Shown: one piece after another, positions 23,030-37,184 of the stretch | How the letters are laid out: every line of letters begins with the position of its first letter | Position numbering within the stretch: position 1 is the stretch's first letter | Assembly (NCBI RefSeq): GCF_030272615.1 | Contig: NC_081410.1 | Coordinates: 504,174,942-504,238,941, forward strand | Length of the DNA: 64,000 bases | Direction: 5' to 3' | Source: Cryptomeria japonica | Taxonomy: Eukaryota; Streptophyta; Pinopsida; Cupressales; Cupressaceae | Translations under genes and position numbers: made by a program | Notes under the pieces: model-generated | What the model saw: only the letters and a program-made list of their open reading frames with translations | What the model was told of the DNA's origin: nothing | The model's database searches: none

Positions 23030-25789
23030 AGTATATATTTATTTCTATGATTAAATCTGCATTTCCATAGCTAAGAATAGGATATTTTTAACTAAACAGA
23101 ATAGAATAATCTTGTTTCTATCAAAAAACACCTAGTTAACTTTTCATTTAAGATAAACAGATCTAGATTTGTTTACTTTCTACTATACATGTATTTTCAG
23201 GTTAAAAAAAAATAACAGTAAAGATTTTATTTACTGCTGCAACCATCTTTTTCTAAAATCCATTTAAACAATAAACAACAAGATATAATGCATTATCAAT
23301 ATTAACTCTTAAAATATCTATCTATTCTTCCTTTGAGTTTGAACTATAGATGTAAGCAAATATTTCATTTATGTTTAAAAGTGACTATTCTATTAACATT
23401 TATCTTTGCACTTATTTTTCGATAACAATTGGAAACAGAATATAATATCATTCTTAATCTTTTTCAAGCAACTATATCAATACAAAAATAATCCAAAAAT
23501 GTATTCTTCTCTTTTCAAGAATATAAATACTTCAATTTTAAATTACATCTTTATTACTTGGTAAAAACTATTCCAATAGTTACATTTAGTACATCATAGC
23601 TTCTTTTACTAAAATAAGAAGACAACTAAATCAAGCCTCTCATTTCTACTAAATGAGGGCTTATCAAATACATTTATTTTTGCAACTAAAACAATAAGAA
23701 ATAGGATCATTCCAAAGCTTCCTTTCCAATCTTTTCCCAAGCAAGCCTGCAGTAAAAAACTTGTAGGTTGTGACCATGGAGGCTCACCTCCCAACCTAGG
23801 CTTACAAGAAGCCACCCCCGAGCTAGGAGAACCAAGGCTAAACGGGAGACACACAAGCAATACACATACAAGCAAGAAAACTCATAACATAAATACTCCC
23901 AACCCAAGGATAGACAACATCACTTATGTAACTTTTCAAGTGGGGTGAAGGTGGACCATATACCTAGAGGAGAATTCTGCAAGTAGGAGAACATAATGCC
24001 ATTGCAAGGCTACCAAAAAGCACATCCACAAGTTCCAAACTTGTCCCAACAATTTCTTATGTCCCCCAAGGCATACAAGCCTACAAATCCCCTTATGACC
24101 CCCATTGCATAAACAAAACACTATGCAGCAAGGGTCCCATAATCCCTTGTAAATCACTCTCTTCCAAAGAGAGCCTCTACACACATAGGTTGTCAAACAA
24201 CCCTTCACCCCAAGGCCACTCTACCCTCCCAAGGGTGAGTTTGGCCTTGAAAAACCCCAAAACAAAACTCAAAAATCACAATAAAAAAAGAAAAGAACAC
24301 ATAGGGAAGAACTCAACATCTTCCTAACACACCAAGATATCAACAATGAAAACAACTATAACAAGCAATCTTTTAAAAAATACAACAACACACAAGAGAT
24401 AGAAAAATAACCAACCTTAAATATGCCAAAAGGATGATGGATCTTGTAGAAGAGCTACCCAAATCCACTATTTTTTTCCCCTCAAGTTCTAGCCAAAATT
24501 CTTCAAAAAACTTACAAAAACTACTCAAGAATCTAAGTCTCCAAAAATGGAGAGTGGGTGATCAAACTTCTCCCTCTCAAACTATCCCCTAAGAAGACAA
24601 TCCTCGCTCTTTCCAACCCTCTTGTGAAGGATGAAGGTTGTTCGAAGGATGAAGGGTGTTCATAGGTTGGTCTTCCCAACACATTACTAACTCTCTAGCC
24701 AAGGAATCTCAAAAAGGGTAAAAAGAATGGGGAAGAGCAATGTCACTCATGAGGAGGGTTGTTTAACCTAGGTAGGCTCCTCAAAAGTTGAAATTCAGCC
24801 AACTTGGAAAACTCAACTTTTGGGGTGACTAAACAGTCCCTAGGGAGTGGACACATGGATAAACTTGGCCTTCATCCATAGGTACATCATATGGCCCACT
24901 AAAATATCCCCTAACTTGACCCTATGATTTAGTTTAACCCTCTAGAAACTCACCCAATGTTTACCTATGGGTCAACCTTGAGTTGACCTTTCTAATGGCT
25001 CCCTATCCAATACTTTCTTGGGACCATACTAGGATAATTGAAAAATGCATTGGTAAAACCAATTTACTCCCAAGGGACATGTCATTGCCAACTCACTTTA
25101 CAACACATGTTTTGTGACAAGACAAAAGAATTACACATCACTAAAATACACATAGCAAATGTCCCTTTTTTGGAATTTATAAATTAAATAATTCCAAATT
25201 AAATACACATCCAAGCATAACATTTATAAATTAAAACACATTTACAAATGAGGTGTTGTCTCTCCAAATAGACAACCCTTGGCTTCACAAACACACATAG
25301 GTCTACTCTTGATTCTATGAATAGTTTCCATGGTCACATGGAATAATTTTCCTACACATGTCACTTTGCACATTAGTAATTAAAAACAAATCACATATAA
25401 TATTATCATATGGAAAGAATACAATTCAAACATTGCATACAATTTCATTTATAATAATCAAGTTTTCAATTATCTAATAACATCCACATAAAATAATCTA
25501 CAAAATGGCATCATCATAATCATCATGGAATTAAATCGTTTATAGAGCATGCATCCATAATTTTCCAGCATCAAAATAAAGTACTACAAATCAAAGTAAA
25601 TGATATAATCATATCAATGTTATCCAAACACTGGATCATATAAAATCTATGTCCATAATGCATCACAATATAGTATCAATAGTAGGTCTAACATGAATAT
25701 AACTAAAATGCTATGACAGATCGGGGTAGGGCCTCACACTCTGATCTTTGATAGTGGTAATGTGTTAAGTGTTTATCGCACCCTGCATC
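22633..25789. other. Non-coding stretch without recognised element
   Basis: 22633-23600 is AT-rich with an (AT)17 tract at 22993-23026. 23600-25700 is C-rich on the plus strand and lacks TATA, PBS or coding motifs; it could be an old LTR in reverse orientation but I see no boundary. No gene is supported. Confidence 0.4.
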
Positions 25790-28752
25790 CTTTGTGTTAT
25801 TGGGTCATCACTCTTCGTTGGAAGTATTACCACTAAGTCTTTTTGTTGACAAGCTTCATTTTGGTTGATCCACCAATCTTTGATAGTGGTTTCCATGCTT
25901 GCTTCTTTGATTTGAACTTTATCGACCCCTTTGTATTATTGCTTGACCATGTTTGACTATAAATGTTGTGGTTAGCCTTTGTGTTCCATCAAGCTTGAGT
26001 TCCAATCACTCTTTGACCCCCCATAGTGGGCCCACCTTGTACGAGTTTCTGATTATCAGCCTATCTCATTCAAATGGAAAAGAAGAAGTTTTTTTTTTCA
26101 TGCCGAAATATGACCTGCCTCCAACCCCCAATAGTCAATCCCATGTTGTTTGATGTACTGCATATGTTCAACTAGCGACTGCATATTGGTTCTACATTAT
26201 GGTGATGTGTTTTGTGGGCCCAGCCTTGGTTGATATGTACTTAGTGTTCTATCGCGTTATTGGTCATCTCAAGAAGTAGAACCCATTTTAGTTGTGTTGT
26301 TTTAGTCCCCCAATTTTGTTCGACAACTCGATTCTCTGACAATTGAAGACTTGTGTGGTGAGGAAGAAACGAGTGGTCCCCACCTCGACACATTTGTCAA
26401 GTAAGATAGCTAGGAAGTATGTTTCGATGCCAAATATAAATGAAGTCTGATTGGTCATGGGACAAAGTGGACTTGATGATGGTGCAAATATTAATGATGT
26501 GGTAGATGACCTGACATGCATGGGGTGGAACTGGAGATGCAAAAACTAAAGATTCATGGAGTGCCATTGAAGCACCTACGTTGAATTTTGAATCAAGAGA
26601 AAGTGGAACTAAAGGGAAGTGTAGTGAATGGGCTTTGGATAGAGTAGGTACATAGAATGATAGAGGAGCATTACACCAAGGTTCTTAAGCCTTGTGTCTT
26701 CTATCAGATGATCATTCCATGCAGGATGTCGTGCTCATTATGCTTTATGTTCCGGTTTGTTAGAAATGCCCAATAGTCTAACTATTCAATAATGCTTTGT
26801 CAGTAGATAGAAAGGCACATGTGGTCCCCACTTCATCCATGTGTCTATTTAAGTCTTGGTGGTGGAATTTGAATGGTCCATGTTGGTGGTTTCATATTCT
26901 TGGGGGACCCAAGTGTCAAGTAGGAAGGCAAGGTAGAGGAGTTAGACTTAACTAGCTCCTTGTTTACAAAATCACATGATGATCTTGGTTTGTTGTTTTT
27001 CAAGGTGACAAAAAGAAATAAAGAGGAAAACAATAATAATTATTGGTCTCTTCACCAAACCGTGACATGAAACATGAAACAAGGAAGATCCTGCAGGTAA
27101 CATGGATGCTAATAATGAGGTTTCTCCCACTATCCCACAACATGCATAAGAATGAAGAGAGGATATTGCAAGGTAAAAAGAACAAAGATGTGAGGTGCAT
27201 CCCACCAACCTACAGGAAGAGTGCTTTCACAAGAACGTGTATAACACATGTTTTATGTGATTTGCTGAACACATCAATGTAGCCTTTGAATCCACATGGA
27301 CATTGAACAAGTGATCTGGATATTGAATATGAAGATATGTGGCTTCCTAGTGGTTGAAGAGGAAATCTGATACACAGAAGTCAGTGACCATAGAGGTAGT
27401 GCATTTAAAGGAGGTTTTTGTTGATCCAATCAAAATAGGTGGATGGAGATTTCATTATTGGTGAATCAATTGCAGATGGTTGAAGGGCTCCAGGTGATTG
27501 ATAAAAGAAGAATATTAGATCTTATATGAAGATAGAGATTACTAATTTTAGTAATCTGAGTATAGTGGTAGCTGAGGTTGCTAAGATAACAGGCATATCA
27601 GATTGTGTGGCATATTTCTTGGAAGCTCAAGAAGACTATTTTAAAATTTCTGTTGGCAGGAAGATCTGTGTGTGCCCGAGATATAAAGTAGTAAAAATAT
27701 AATAGAGGTTACCAAAAGAAGAAAAAAAAAGGCAACATTAAATGTGGGTGACTACCAAACTGGAATGACTTGACAAGGTAGATCATTTAGTTGCTCAAGA
27801 AGATTTTGTTTTGATTTTCTTTTTAGAGGGAAAATATTTGGACTAAGTAGTTGACCATCAAGGAAGAAAAGAAAGTGTGTGTAGTAGTTAGAAAAAGAAG
27901 AAGAAAGAGTGAGCTACAAGTGAGTAAGTGTAGAAGCTTTGTAGATATACAGGTTACATAATAGAGAGAAGAGAAGAGGGCTGCAGGTGCACATAACACG
28001 ATGCGAGTGCAAGAATAACACTGCAGAAAGATATTGCAATTATAATGATTAGATGTGAAGGGGGGATGAGGTAGAGAAAAAAAGTAGATGCAGAGATAGT
28101 AGAAAGAATTCGTGAAGAGCAGAGACCAATGACCAAAGAGTGTAGAGATGAGGTAGATAACATAGTGGGTTATATACAGTGAGAGGCAAAGAAGAAAGAG
28201 TGATTAGTATAGAATTCAAAGAGTAGAGAGTAGAGAGAAAGAGTAGGGATAAATATAGAACAAAGAGCTAAGACAGTCAAGCCAATCTCAAGTGTAGAGA
28301 TAAACTGAGCGAGTTATAATATTTCAATTGTAACAAGGTGCACAAATTGGTTTTGTTTACATATTCATTGTAAAGTATCTAAGTGGGTGCTCAGAGCTAG
28401 GGGTTGGGTCTCCTTTGGGTTGGTTCCCATAAAGATAGGGGTTGGTTCTCCTTTGGTTTGGTGCCCATAAACTTTAGGGGTTGGTGCCTTAAAAATTGTA
28501 ATCAATTTTACTCATGAGGCTCAATTGGAGCAGTAGAATCCAACAACATTTATCACTAAGCTTTTTCCCCATCATGGGTTTTCCTCGTAATTTTTTGTGT
28601 TATGAGTTTTCTGTGTGTGTGTGTTACTATGTTTTATATCTCTAATCATAGCTTATGATTATTGTGATTAAAGATTAGATCTTTCAGAAGTTAAATTTTT
28701 AGATTAACATTGATTCAAACCCCCCCTCTTAGTGGTACAGTGTGTTCCTTCA
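25790..28752 (+). mobile_element. Second copy of the element A LTR (solo or orphan)
   Basis: From 26213 to 28752 it matches 1-2482 of the window along its whole length, with substitutions and small indels. An extra insertion of about 45 bp near 28430 repeats the GGGGTTGG-TCTCC block. It ends at the same CCTTCA but no PBS follows, so it is either a solo LTR or a 3' LTR whose body is gone. The 5' edge is uncertain; similarity to the element A 3' LTR is visible from about 25790. TG-rich short repeats occur near 28610. Confidence 0.75.
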
Positions 28753-30581
<1,829 letters not shown>

Positions 30582-31376
30582 GTGGTGCATCATGATGGAC
30601 AAAATGAGAAGCTGGACCCAAAGAAGGGATTTCCTAAGGAAAGTAAGATAGTTAAGGAGATCCCTAATTTTTCTCTACTTGAGGGTGTTTCAAGGCTAGA
30701 TTCTTTCATCCATCCTATGGAGGCCTTATCTCAAGGGGATTTGGAGTTTTTGGCCTCTGGTTTCCCCTCTTTTGGCAGAAATTATTATTTTCCTATTTGT
30801 CTCAATTTGGGGTGTAATTTGGAAGATCAAGAGATTTTTATTACTTCTCCTCATTCAGAGTTGCTTGCTACAGATCTATTGTGCATGGAGGAGCTCCCCC
30901 CTCCTCAATCTAAATCCTTGGTTAAGGATGAAGGTTAGTGTGGGAAAGTTTATGTTTGTGATGATTATCTTCAATCCTTTAGAGATATTGGTCAAGAATA
31001 ATCTCAATTGAATAAACTTAATGTTAATGGGGTTGTGGAACATGCTACCCCTTCCTCACCAAGTTTCAAGGACTTCTAGAGTTAGCTTTTGGAGTTGGTC
31101 CAAAAACTGGTTGATGGAGTGCCTAATGATAATTTGGTTGGTACTCTTTTTATTATATTTAAATCTTAAAAAATAAAAAAGCCTTCCTCCCCTTTGTCTT
31201 CACAAGGTTTAACAACTAGAAATAAGTGAAAAGGTAATTGTGGGGGATCAAGGGGAAAAGGTAGACGCTTGCTTTTGAAAAGTAGTGAAATAAAGAGTAA
31301 GGTGGAAATAGCTAAAGGATTACATAAGACTATTATAGAGATGTTCTTGGAAAGTACACCTCAGAGGAAAACATGA
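30582..31376 (+). pseudogene. LINE B ORF1
   Basis: The frame from the ATG at 30582 runs 118 codons, then continues in the same frame through a few stops to TGA at 31374-31376. The start is acidic and leucine-rich (L-E-G-V-S-R-L-D); the end is basic (G-K-G-R-R-L-L-L-K). No DUF4283 core is clear, so part of the domain may be deleted. The stop overlaps the ORF2 start as ATGA, the same arrangement as in LINE A. It is assigned as ORF1 from this position. Confidence 0.6.
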
Positions 31377-32228
31377 AAGTCATAATGTTGAATATTTGAG
31401 GGTTAAATCACCCTCATAATCATGATCTCTCATCTAATATGATTAGAGATCACAAAACAAATATAATTTTGATTAAGGAAACTAATATTAAAAAGGATAA
31501 GTTTGAAAGACTTAAGAATTCCTCATTCAAATATTGTTCTATCCATAGCTCAAATGTAGATAGTGCTTCAGGTGGGATCACTACTTTTTGGAATCCTAAA
31601 ATATTCAAAGGTTCTCCTCTCTTTGAGGATGCTAATCTTGTGGCTACTTTTTTTATTGATCTATGTGATGGTTCTTCGTGGATTACTTCTAATATTTATT
31701 CTTTAAATATCAAAAATTCTAGAAGAAGACTTTGGGCTAAGGTTTTTGAATTTAAAGCATTATAGTCAGAGCCTAGTTGGATGGTTATGTGAGCTTTTAA
31801 TACCCCTCTCAAAGAAAATAAAAAAATAGGTGGATTTCAATTTTCTCTTGACAAACATCTTGACCTAATAGACTTCATCCAAGACCAAGCTCTCTCAAAT
31901 TTTGGACCTTTAGGGAGAAATACTTATCTCGTTTAAAAGAAGGGTAGGTCTTGATTTAATTCAGGTTAAGTTGGACTAGGCTTTGTTATCTCTAGATTGT
32001 CTTATATTATATTTCTATTTTATCTCAATGTTATCTAGGATTGGGTCTAATTATTTTTCTATTGTCCTCTTAACAAAACCTCAAGATATGATAAAGTGTT
32101 TTCCTTTTCTTTTTGAGAGAATGTTGTTGAAACATCCTAATCTTGACAATAGGATTAAGAATTGGAGTATCAGGGTTGATGGCACTACTATGTATAGTGT
32201 GGTTACAAGACTCAACTTTATTAAAAAT
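31373..32228 (+). pseudogene. LINE B ORF2, endonuclease part
   Basis: The ATG at 31373 opens the endonuclease: L-N-I-x-G-L-N near the start, then I-K-E-T-N (the E-T active-site box), S-G-G-I-T-T-F-W-N-P and W-A-K-V. The order matches the LINE A endonuclease (G-G-L-G-I-I-W-N-P). Stops at about 31397, 31763 and later break it, and frameshifts follow near 31930. Copia element C cuts the frame at 32229, and coding continues at 39176. Confidence 0.75.
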
Positions 32229-32678
32229 TGTGATATTTTCCCAAGATCAAGGGTATAATGAAAAGTATAAAAGAGAGACAAAAGAATGACAAGAATAAAC
32301 TATATTCTCATCAATATGCAAATGATCAACTAGATTCACCAGCACAATGAATATAGGCCTTCTTATATAGGCAAGGCCATATGGATGTACAAGAACACAA
32401 TCATGACATGTGGCTCAATGAGAAACAAGGGTAGGTAAGAAATACTAGGGGTAGGTAGGAGAAATAATATAGTATTCCACAAGAGGTGGATGACCCACTG
32501 AATATGGAGTGTAACAGTAAAATAAGACCACAAAAGGTGGAATTCCTCCTACAAGATATATTTTGATGTGCACACTTCCCTAAGTGTCTTAAATCCAAAC
32601 TATGAAGAGATGCATTCTTCTAAGTTAATTTAAGTAAAGTGTAATAATATCCATAATCAATATTTATTTACACCAACA
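32229..32678 (-). mobile_element. 3' LTR of copia element C
   Basis: On the minus strand it starts TGTTGGTG and ends in CA. A TATA-like CTATATAAG lies at 32362-32370 (minus). It is paired with 38726-39175; a third copy lies at 41822-42271. Confidence 0.9.
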
Positions 32679-32689
32679 CCCCCCCTTAA
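32679..32689 (-). other. Polypurine tract of element C
   Basis: Minus-strand CTTAAGGGGGGG immediately before the LTR start. Confidence 0.75.
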
Positions 32690-32989
32690 GTGCAACTTAG
32701 GGGAATGAAGAATCAAGTCAATAATGCAAGATGGGTATTGGCTACTAGGACATGATAGGTACCCATGTACAATATGCAAATGCAAGAAAAACTATGCAAT
32801 GCAATCTCTCACAAACGGAGAAAGGGAGAAAACCTTGTGGGAAAAAACTCCCCCCTAAAAAGAGAGATTAATGTACAAAAGACTCTCAAAGAAGAAGGAC
32901 AAAACCTCAAATAGGAAAAAGTCTCCCCCATAAGAGAGGAAGGAGAAGTCATCTCACCCCCCCTAAGGAAACATCTCACACAGGCAAGA

Positions 32990-34436
32990 GAGCTCGCAAC
33001 TGCTGGAACTTACTCTTGGTAAAAGGTTTGGTGAATATGTTTGCAACCTGCTCCATTGCAGGACAATACTACAAGTCAATGACCTACTCTTGAATCAGCT
33101 CTCAGATAGAGTGCATATGGATCTCAATGTGTTTGGTCTGCTGGTGCTGGACTGGGTTCTTCAAGATTGCAATAGCACTCTGATTGTCACAATGTAGAAT
33201 TGTCAGTCGTGGAGTGGTGAACCAAAAATTTGTGAGAATCTGCTGAAGCCAAATGGTCTCAGTCGCTATGTTAATAGCTCCTTGATACTTAGCCTCATTC
33301 GAAGAGAGAGAAATAGCATGTTGCTTCTTGCTCTACCAATAAATGGGGCCAGAACCAAGGTGAAAACTGTAACCTGAAGTAGACTTACAATCATCAAGAT
33401 CACCAACCCAATCGGAGTCTATGTAATCAACCAAGCGAAGTCCTGTGTCTGCTGCATAGTGAATCACATAGTGATGTGTACCCTGGATGCAATGAAGGAT
33501 GCATTTGGCGGATTTCCAATGAAGCTTATGTGGTTCCTGCATGAAGTCGGAAACCATGCCAATTACAAATGAAATATCAGGGCGTGTATGAGTCAAGTAG
33601 ATGAGACTACCCACAAGCTGACGATACAATGTGGCATCAACTGGAGGAGAAGAACACTGAGCCTCAAGCTTGACTCCTGAAAGAAAGGGAGTCAGGGCAG
33701 GTTTACAATCAGCCATATGAAAGTGTGCTAGTAGATCAAGAGCATACTTGGGTTGCGATAGTGTAATCTCGGAAGGTGACTCTGAAATCTCTATCCTAAG
33801 AAAGTAGTGCAAAAGACCCAAGTTAGTCATAGAAAATCTGTCATGCAAAGCAGATTTGAACCTTCTAATGATGGATGTGGTGCTCCTTGTAATGATCAAA
33901 TCATCAACATAGAGCACAAGTATCAAGTGAGAGTCATCCTATCACAAAATGTAGACATTTGGATCAAAATGACACCTGGTGAACCCTTCTGAGAGAAGAA
34001 AGGAATCCATCTTGGCGTACCAAGCCCTGGGGGCCTGCTTAAGGCCATAGAGAGATTTCCTTAGTCTACAAACCAAGGAAGTATCCTAGATGAAACCCTG
34101 TCACTGCTCCATATAAATCTCCTCATCAAGATCCCTATGAAGAAAAGCACTCTTCACATCCATCTGGTGTACAACCCAACCATGAGCTGCAACAATAGCA
34201 AGTGTCAAGAGAATAGAGTTCATCTTGTCTACGGGTGCAAAGGTCTTAGTATAGCCAACACCTACAACCTGAGAGAAAAATTTCACAGCAAGCCGAGCCT
34301 TATACTTATCCACACTACCATCTGCTGCAAACTTGGTTTGATAGATCCACTTACATCGAGCCATCTTTCTCCCCTTAGGGAGATGGACTAAATCCCATGT
34401 GTTGTTCCTCATCAAGGAACTATACTCTTCCTCCAT
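32990..34436 (-). pseudogene. Element C reverse transcriptase and RNase H
   Basis: The RT begins with N-T-W-D-L-V-H-L-P-K-G and C-K-W-I-Y, then Q-M-D-V-K-S-A-F-L (34150-34200) and the catalytic Y-V-D-D near 33900. This is the classic Ty1/copia RVT_2 pattern. RNase H follows, with S-D-W-V-G-D near 33400, D-N-Q-S-A-I near 33180 and T-K-H-I-E-I near 33140. The frame matches that of the integrase. Stops occur near 34101, 33927-33960, 33333, 33090 and 33075. It would copy the element RNA into DNA in a virus-like particle. Confidence 0.9.
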
Positions 34437-34652
34437 AGCTTGGTCCCAGTCAGGAACCCCTGATGCTTCCTAAAATGTCTGTGGATTGAAAGTGGTAGCA
34501 ATGAATGCATGTGGAAGATCCTAATGCTGTGTTCGAGTCCTTCGTGTATGTAAAGGATCCCCAACAAGAGAACCCATGGACTCAAGTGTTTGTCAAGCCC
34601 AACGAGGTCTAGGGGGAGGTGGAGAACGAGGCTCCTCAACTGCAAGTGGACC

Positions 34653-35790
34653 CTATGGAGGTGTAACCCTACAATTCAGAGTTGAAGGAGTCTCATCATC
34701 TGAATCACTAACATCACTATCCACAATGGAGGAAGGTGGAGGAGGTAGAGAGGCTAAGCTAAGTGAGCTTTCCTCAAAGTGAACACTCCTCTCAATAAAC
34801 ACCTCATGTGTCTCAAGATCCATCAATCTATATGCCTTAACACCCTCAGGATATCCAACAAAAATGCGAGGCCTACTCTGAGGTTCCAATACCTTGCATT
34901 TCTACAGAGGAATGCGAGCCCATGCTGGACACCCAAATACTCTGAAATATCTCACAATCAGTTTCCTACCAGCCCAAGCCTCAAAAGGAGTAATACCTTG
35001 CAAAGCTTTGTGAGGAACCCAATTTTGGATGTGTGTAGCACAACTGATAGCCTTTTCCCAAAAGGCAGGATCAAGAGAATGAGCATGTATCATACAACTA
35101 GCCATTTATTTTAGAGTTCTATTCTTGCATTCTGCAACTCTGTTCTGCTATGGAGTGTATGCAATAGAATGCTGAAGATCAATCCCCTCAAATGTACAAA
35201 AATCTTCAAGTCTCTTGTTCACATATTCCCTTCTGTTATCTGTGCGAAGAATCTTGACCACTTTCCCAAATTGCTTCTCCACACGAGTCTTGAAGTCCTG
35301 AAATCTGTCAAATACTTCACAAATGAGAAAGTAGACCTAATTGAAGTGGGAGTAGTCATCAATGTAGGTGAGGACATAGCGGGCATTGCTAGATGAAGTT
35401 GTTGGAAATGGACCTGCCACATCATTGTGAACAAGTTGAAGAACTTCCAAAGCTCTCCAAGCTTTCCCCTTATCAAACTTCTCCTTGGGATGCTTTCCCA
35501 TGGAACAACCTGAACATACACCCTCTGAAAAAATGATTCGAGGTAGAACTGTGACCATGTCTTTCATGTTGAGCTGTTGAAGATAGCTGTAGTTGAGGTG
35601 ACCAAACCGCTCATGCCATAGCTTACTTTTTGAATTTGAATGAGTAAGAAATGCCCTAGAAGGAGAACTTGGTACAAAGTGGGAGAATGAATAAAGTCTT
35701 GAGTTGTCATTAACTTGTCCCACTGCTACCAAGGCATCATCATCAAGTTCCTTTACCACAACTGAATCAGGTGTAAACTCGGCCTTTTTC
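34653..35790 (-). pseudogene. Element C integrase
   Basis: The GAG-pre-integrase zinc site is visible: W-H-E-R-F-G-H-L followed by C-S-G-C near 35500-35640. The core follows with L-V-H-N-D-V-A-G-P (first Asp, near 35420). R-T-D-N near 35250 is the second Asp; the Glu of the triad is near 35130. The copia C-terminal part is also seen: F-R-V-F-G-C-P-A-W near 34920 and F-V-G-Y near 34850. The frame differs from protease because of a 1-nt change in a poly-A/G run near 35790. Stops lie near 35337, 35154, 35106 and 34902. The enzyme inserts element DNA into the genome. Confidence 0.85.
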
Positions 35791-36562
35791 CATTCCCATA
35801 GTGAGTGATTTTGTAAATAGAGAAAAAGTTGGTAGACAAGTTAGGAACATAAAGAACATTCTCAAATGTTCCATCATCCATGTCCACTGAACCTTTCCCT
35901 TCAACCTCTACTTGTGTATCATCACCTATGTAAATGTGAGGTACCTTAGATGGCTCCAATGAAGAAAACTGCTCTTTTTTAGAACCCATGTGATAAGAGG
36001 CACCCGAGTCAAGTATCCACTATGATGAAGAACTTGTAGTAGCCACAAATTCTTGCCCTTTTCCCTTAGACTGTGAGGAAGAGGAAGGAGTTGAATCCTT
36101 CTTTGTGTAGGTAGATGGCAAGTTGATGTTGTTTTTCTTGAGAAGATTTGTCAACTCATCAACTTGCTTGGTGTGGCATCGATAGTCATCATGACCATAC
36201 TTCTTGCAATATGCACAAGTTGGTTTATCCTTCTTGGGTGGTGTCCCCTTCTTGGAAGAGGATGAAAAATTGCCTTGTGATGGAGAGGATGATTTTCCTT
36301 TTTCTTGTTGTGGCTTTGACTTAGATTGCTTCTTCTTCTTGTTGGAATCTTTGCCTTGACTTCCTTGATTCCCTTGATTAGCCACCAAAGCCTGGTACTT
36401 TAAAGACTTGAGAAGCCCCATGTTCAACAACTTATATTGTTCCAATATCAACATTTCTGTGAAAGCATCAAATGAAGGCATAACATAGGAACTCCCCATT
36501 GTCAAATGATGAGTTTGGAAACTAGACACAAATGCTACATATTCTGGTGCAAGCTTGTCCAA
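35791..36562 (-). pseudogene. Element C C-terminal gag and protease
   Basis: This frame holds a K/Q/S-rich linker, then a CCHC knuckle at about 36178-36219 (C-A-Y-C-K-K-Y-G-H, then C). Next is a TAG at 36020-36022 just before W-I-L-D-S-G-A-S, whose D-S-G-A is the aspartic-protease active site. The protease continues to about 35790 (V-L-Y-V-P, F-S-I-Y-K), where a frameshift joins the integrase frame. The stop just before the protease probably arose from a point mutation. Confidence 0.85.
36470..36498. repeat. 29-bp inverted repeat, left arm
   Basis: This stretch of gag is present as an exact reverse complement at 36600-36628. The pair marks a rearranged deletion junction in gag. Confidence 0.9.
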
Positions 36563-36631
36563 GAAGTTGAATATAGGCCTACTTATATGCTTGATACAGT
36601 GGGGAGTTCCTATGTTATGCCTTCATTTTAT
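36563..36631. other. Filler DNA at a gag deletion
   Basis: Between two gag pieces, about 150 bp of expected coding is replaced by ~70 bp: an LTR-like scrap (GAATATAGGC..CTTATAT, 36569-36587) followed by the inverted 29-bp copy of nearby gag at 36600-36628. The duplicate gag at 40718-41168 still has part of the missing coding. Confidence 0.7.
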
Positions 36632-37033
36632 GGTGAGCTCATTGTCAATCTTGTAACCTTTGATTTCATCAACGTGACCATATAATTTCTGAAATATATC
36701 CCAAGCATCTTTGATTGTAGTACACTTCTCATTATCAAAAATGAGGTCATATGATACATACTTGCGCAAAGTTCCAAGAGCCATGCAATTATTAGTGAAC
36801 CATTCTAACTGAGCATTAGGATCAACCTTAGGATCAGGTGGTGCTGCTATTGTTCCATCTATGTAATGCGTGAGACCTTTTTCCATTAATTTGCTCCATA
36901 CTTTAATTTTCCATGATGCATAATTATGTGGAGTTAAATGTGGAAATTTATGAGGACTCATTGCAACAAAAAATGAAAGAGAACAAGGAAAGAGAGGCAC
37001 AATCACACAAGACACCCCCCCAAATTCACTCAA
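36632..37033 (-). pseudogene. Element C N-terminal gag
   Basis: It starts M-S-P-H-K-F-P (internal ATG near 36961; a longer open frame reaches 37033). The rest follows the copia gag pattern (UBN2-like): N-Y-A-S-W-K-I-K-V-W, then C-T-T-I-K-D-A-W-D and L-Y-G-H-V-D-E-I. It is truncated on its C-terminal side by the filler junction. A second copy at 40725-41168 is in the duplicated segment. Confidence 0.8.
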
Positions 37034-37179
37034 TCAAAGAACCCCCCCAAAAGTGATTATTTGTCACTTTATATTTAGTGCTTGTACAATGGGCCACTTG
37101 CAAAAAATGGCAAAGTGGACTTCGGATTTCAATTTTACAATTGCCTTAATAAGGCCAAAAGAGAATCAAACTAATAGTG

Positions 37180-37184
37180 CAAGA
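37180..37184. repeat. Left CAAGA target duplication of solo LTR
   Basis: CAAGA precedes the LTR and repeats at 38243-38247. The duplicated segment (41338-41345 region) has the single, unoccupied site. Confidence 0.92.

Noticed and set aside
23609-24208. Minus-strand ORFs of 66-90 codons as genes
   Set aside because: Cysteine/leucine-rich antisense of C-rich DNA, no homology pattern, no start context.
2483-28752. One giant element with LTRs at 1-2482 and 25790-28752
   Set aside because: A PPT and a new LTR start occur already at 5636-5648, so element A ends there; the intervening LINE and AT-rich DNA are not an internal region.
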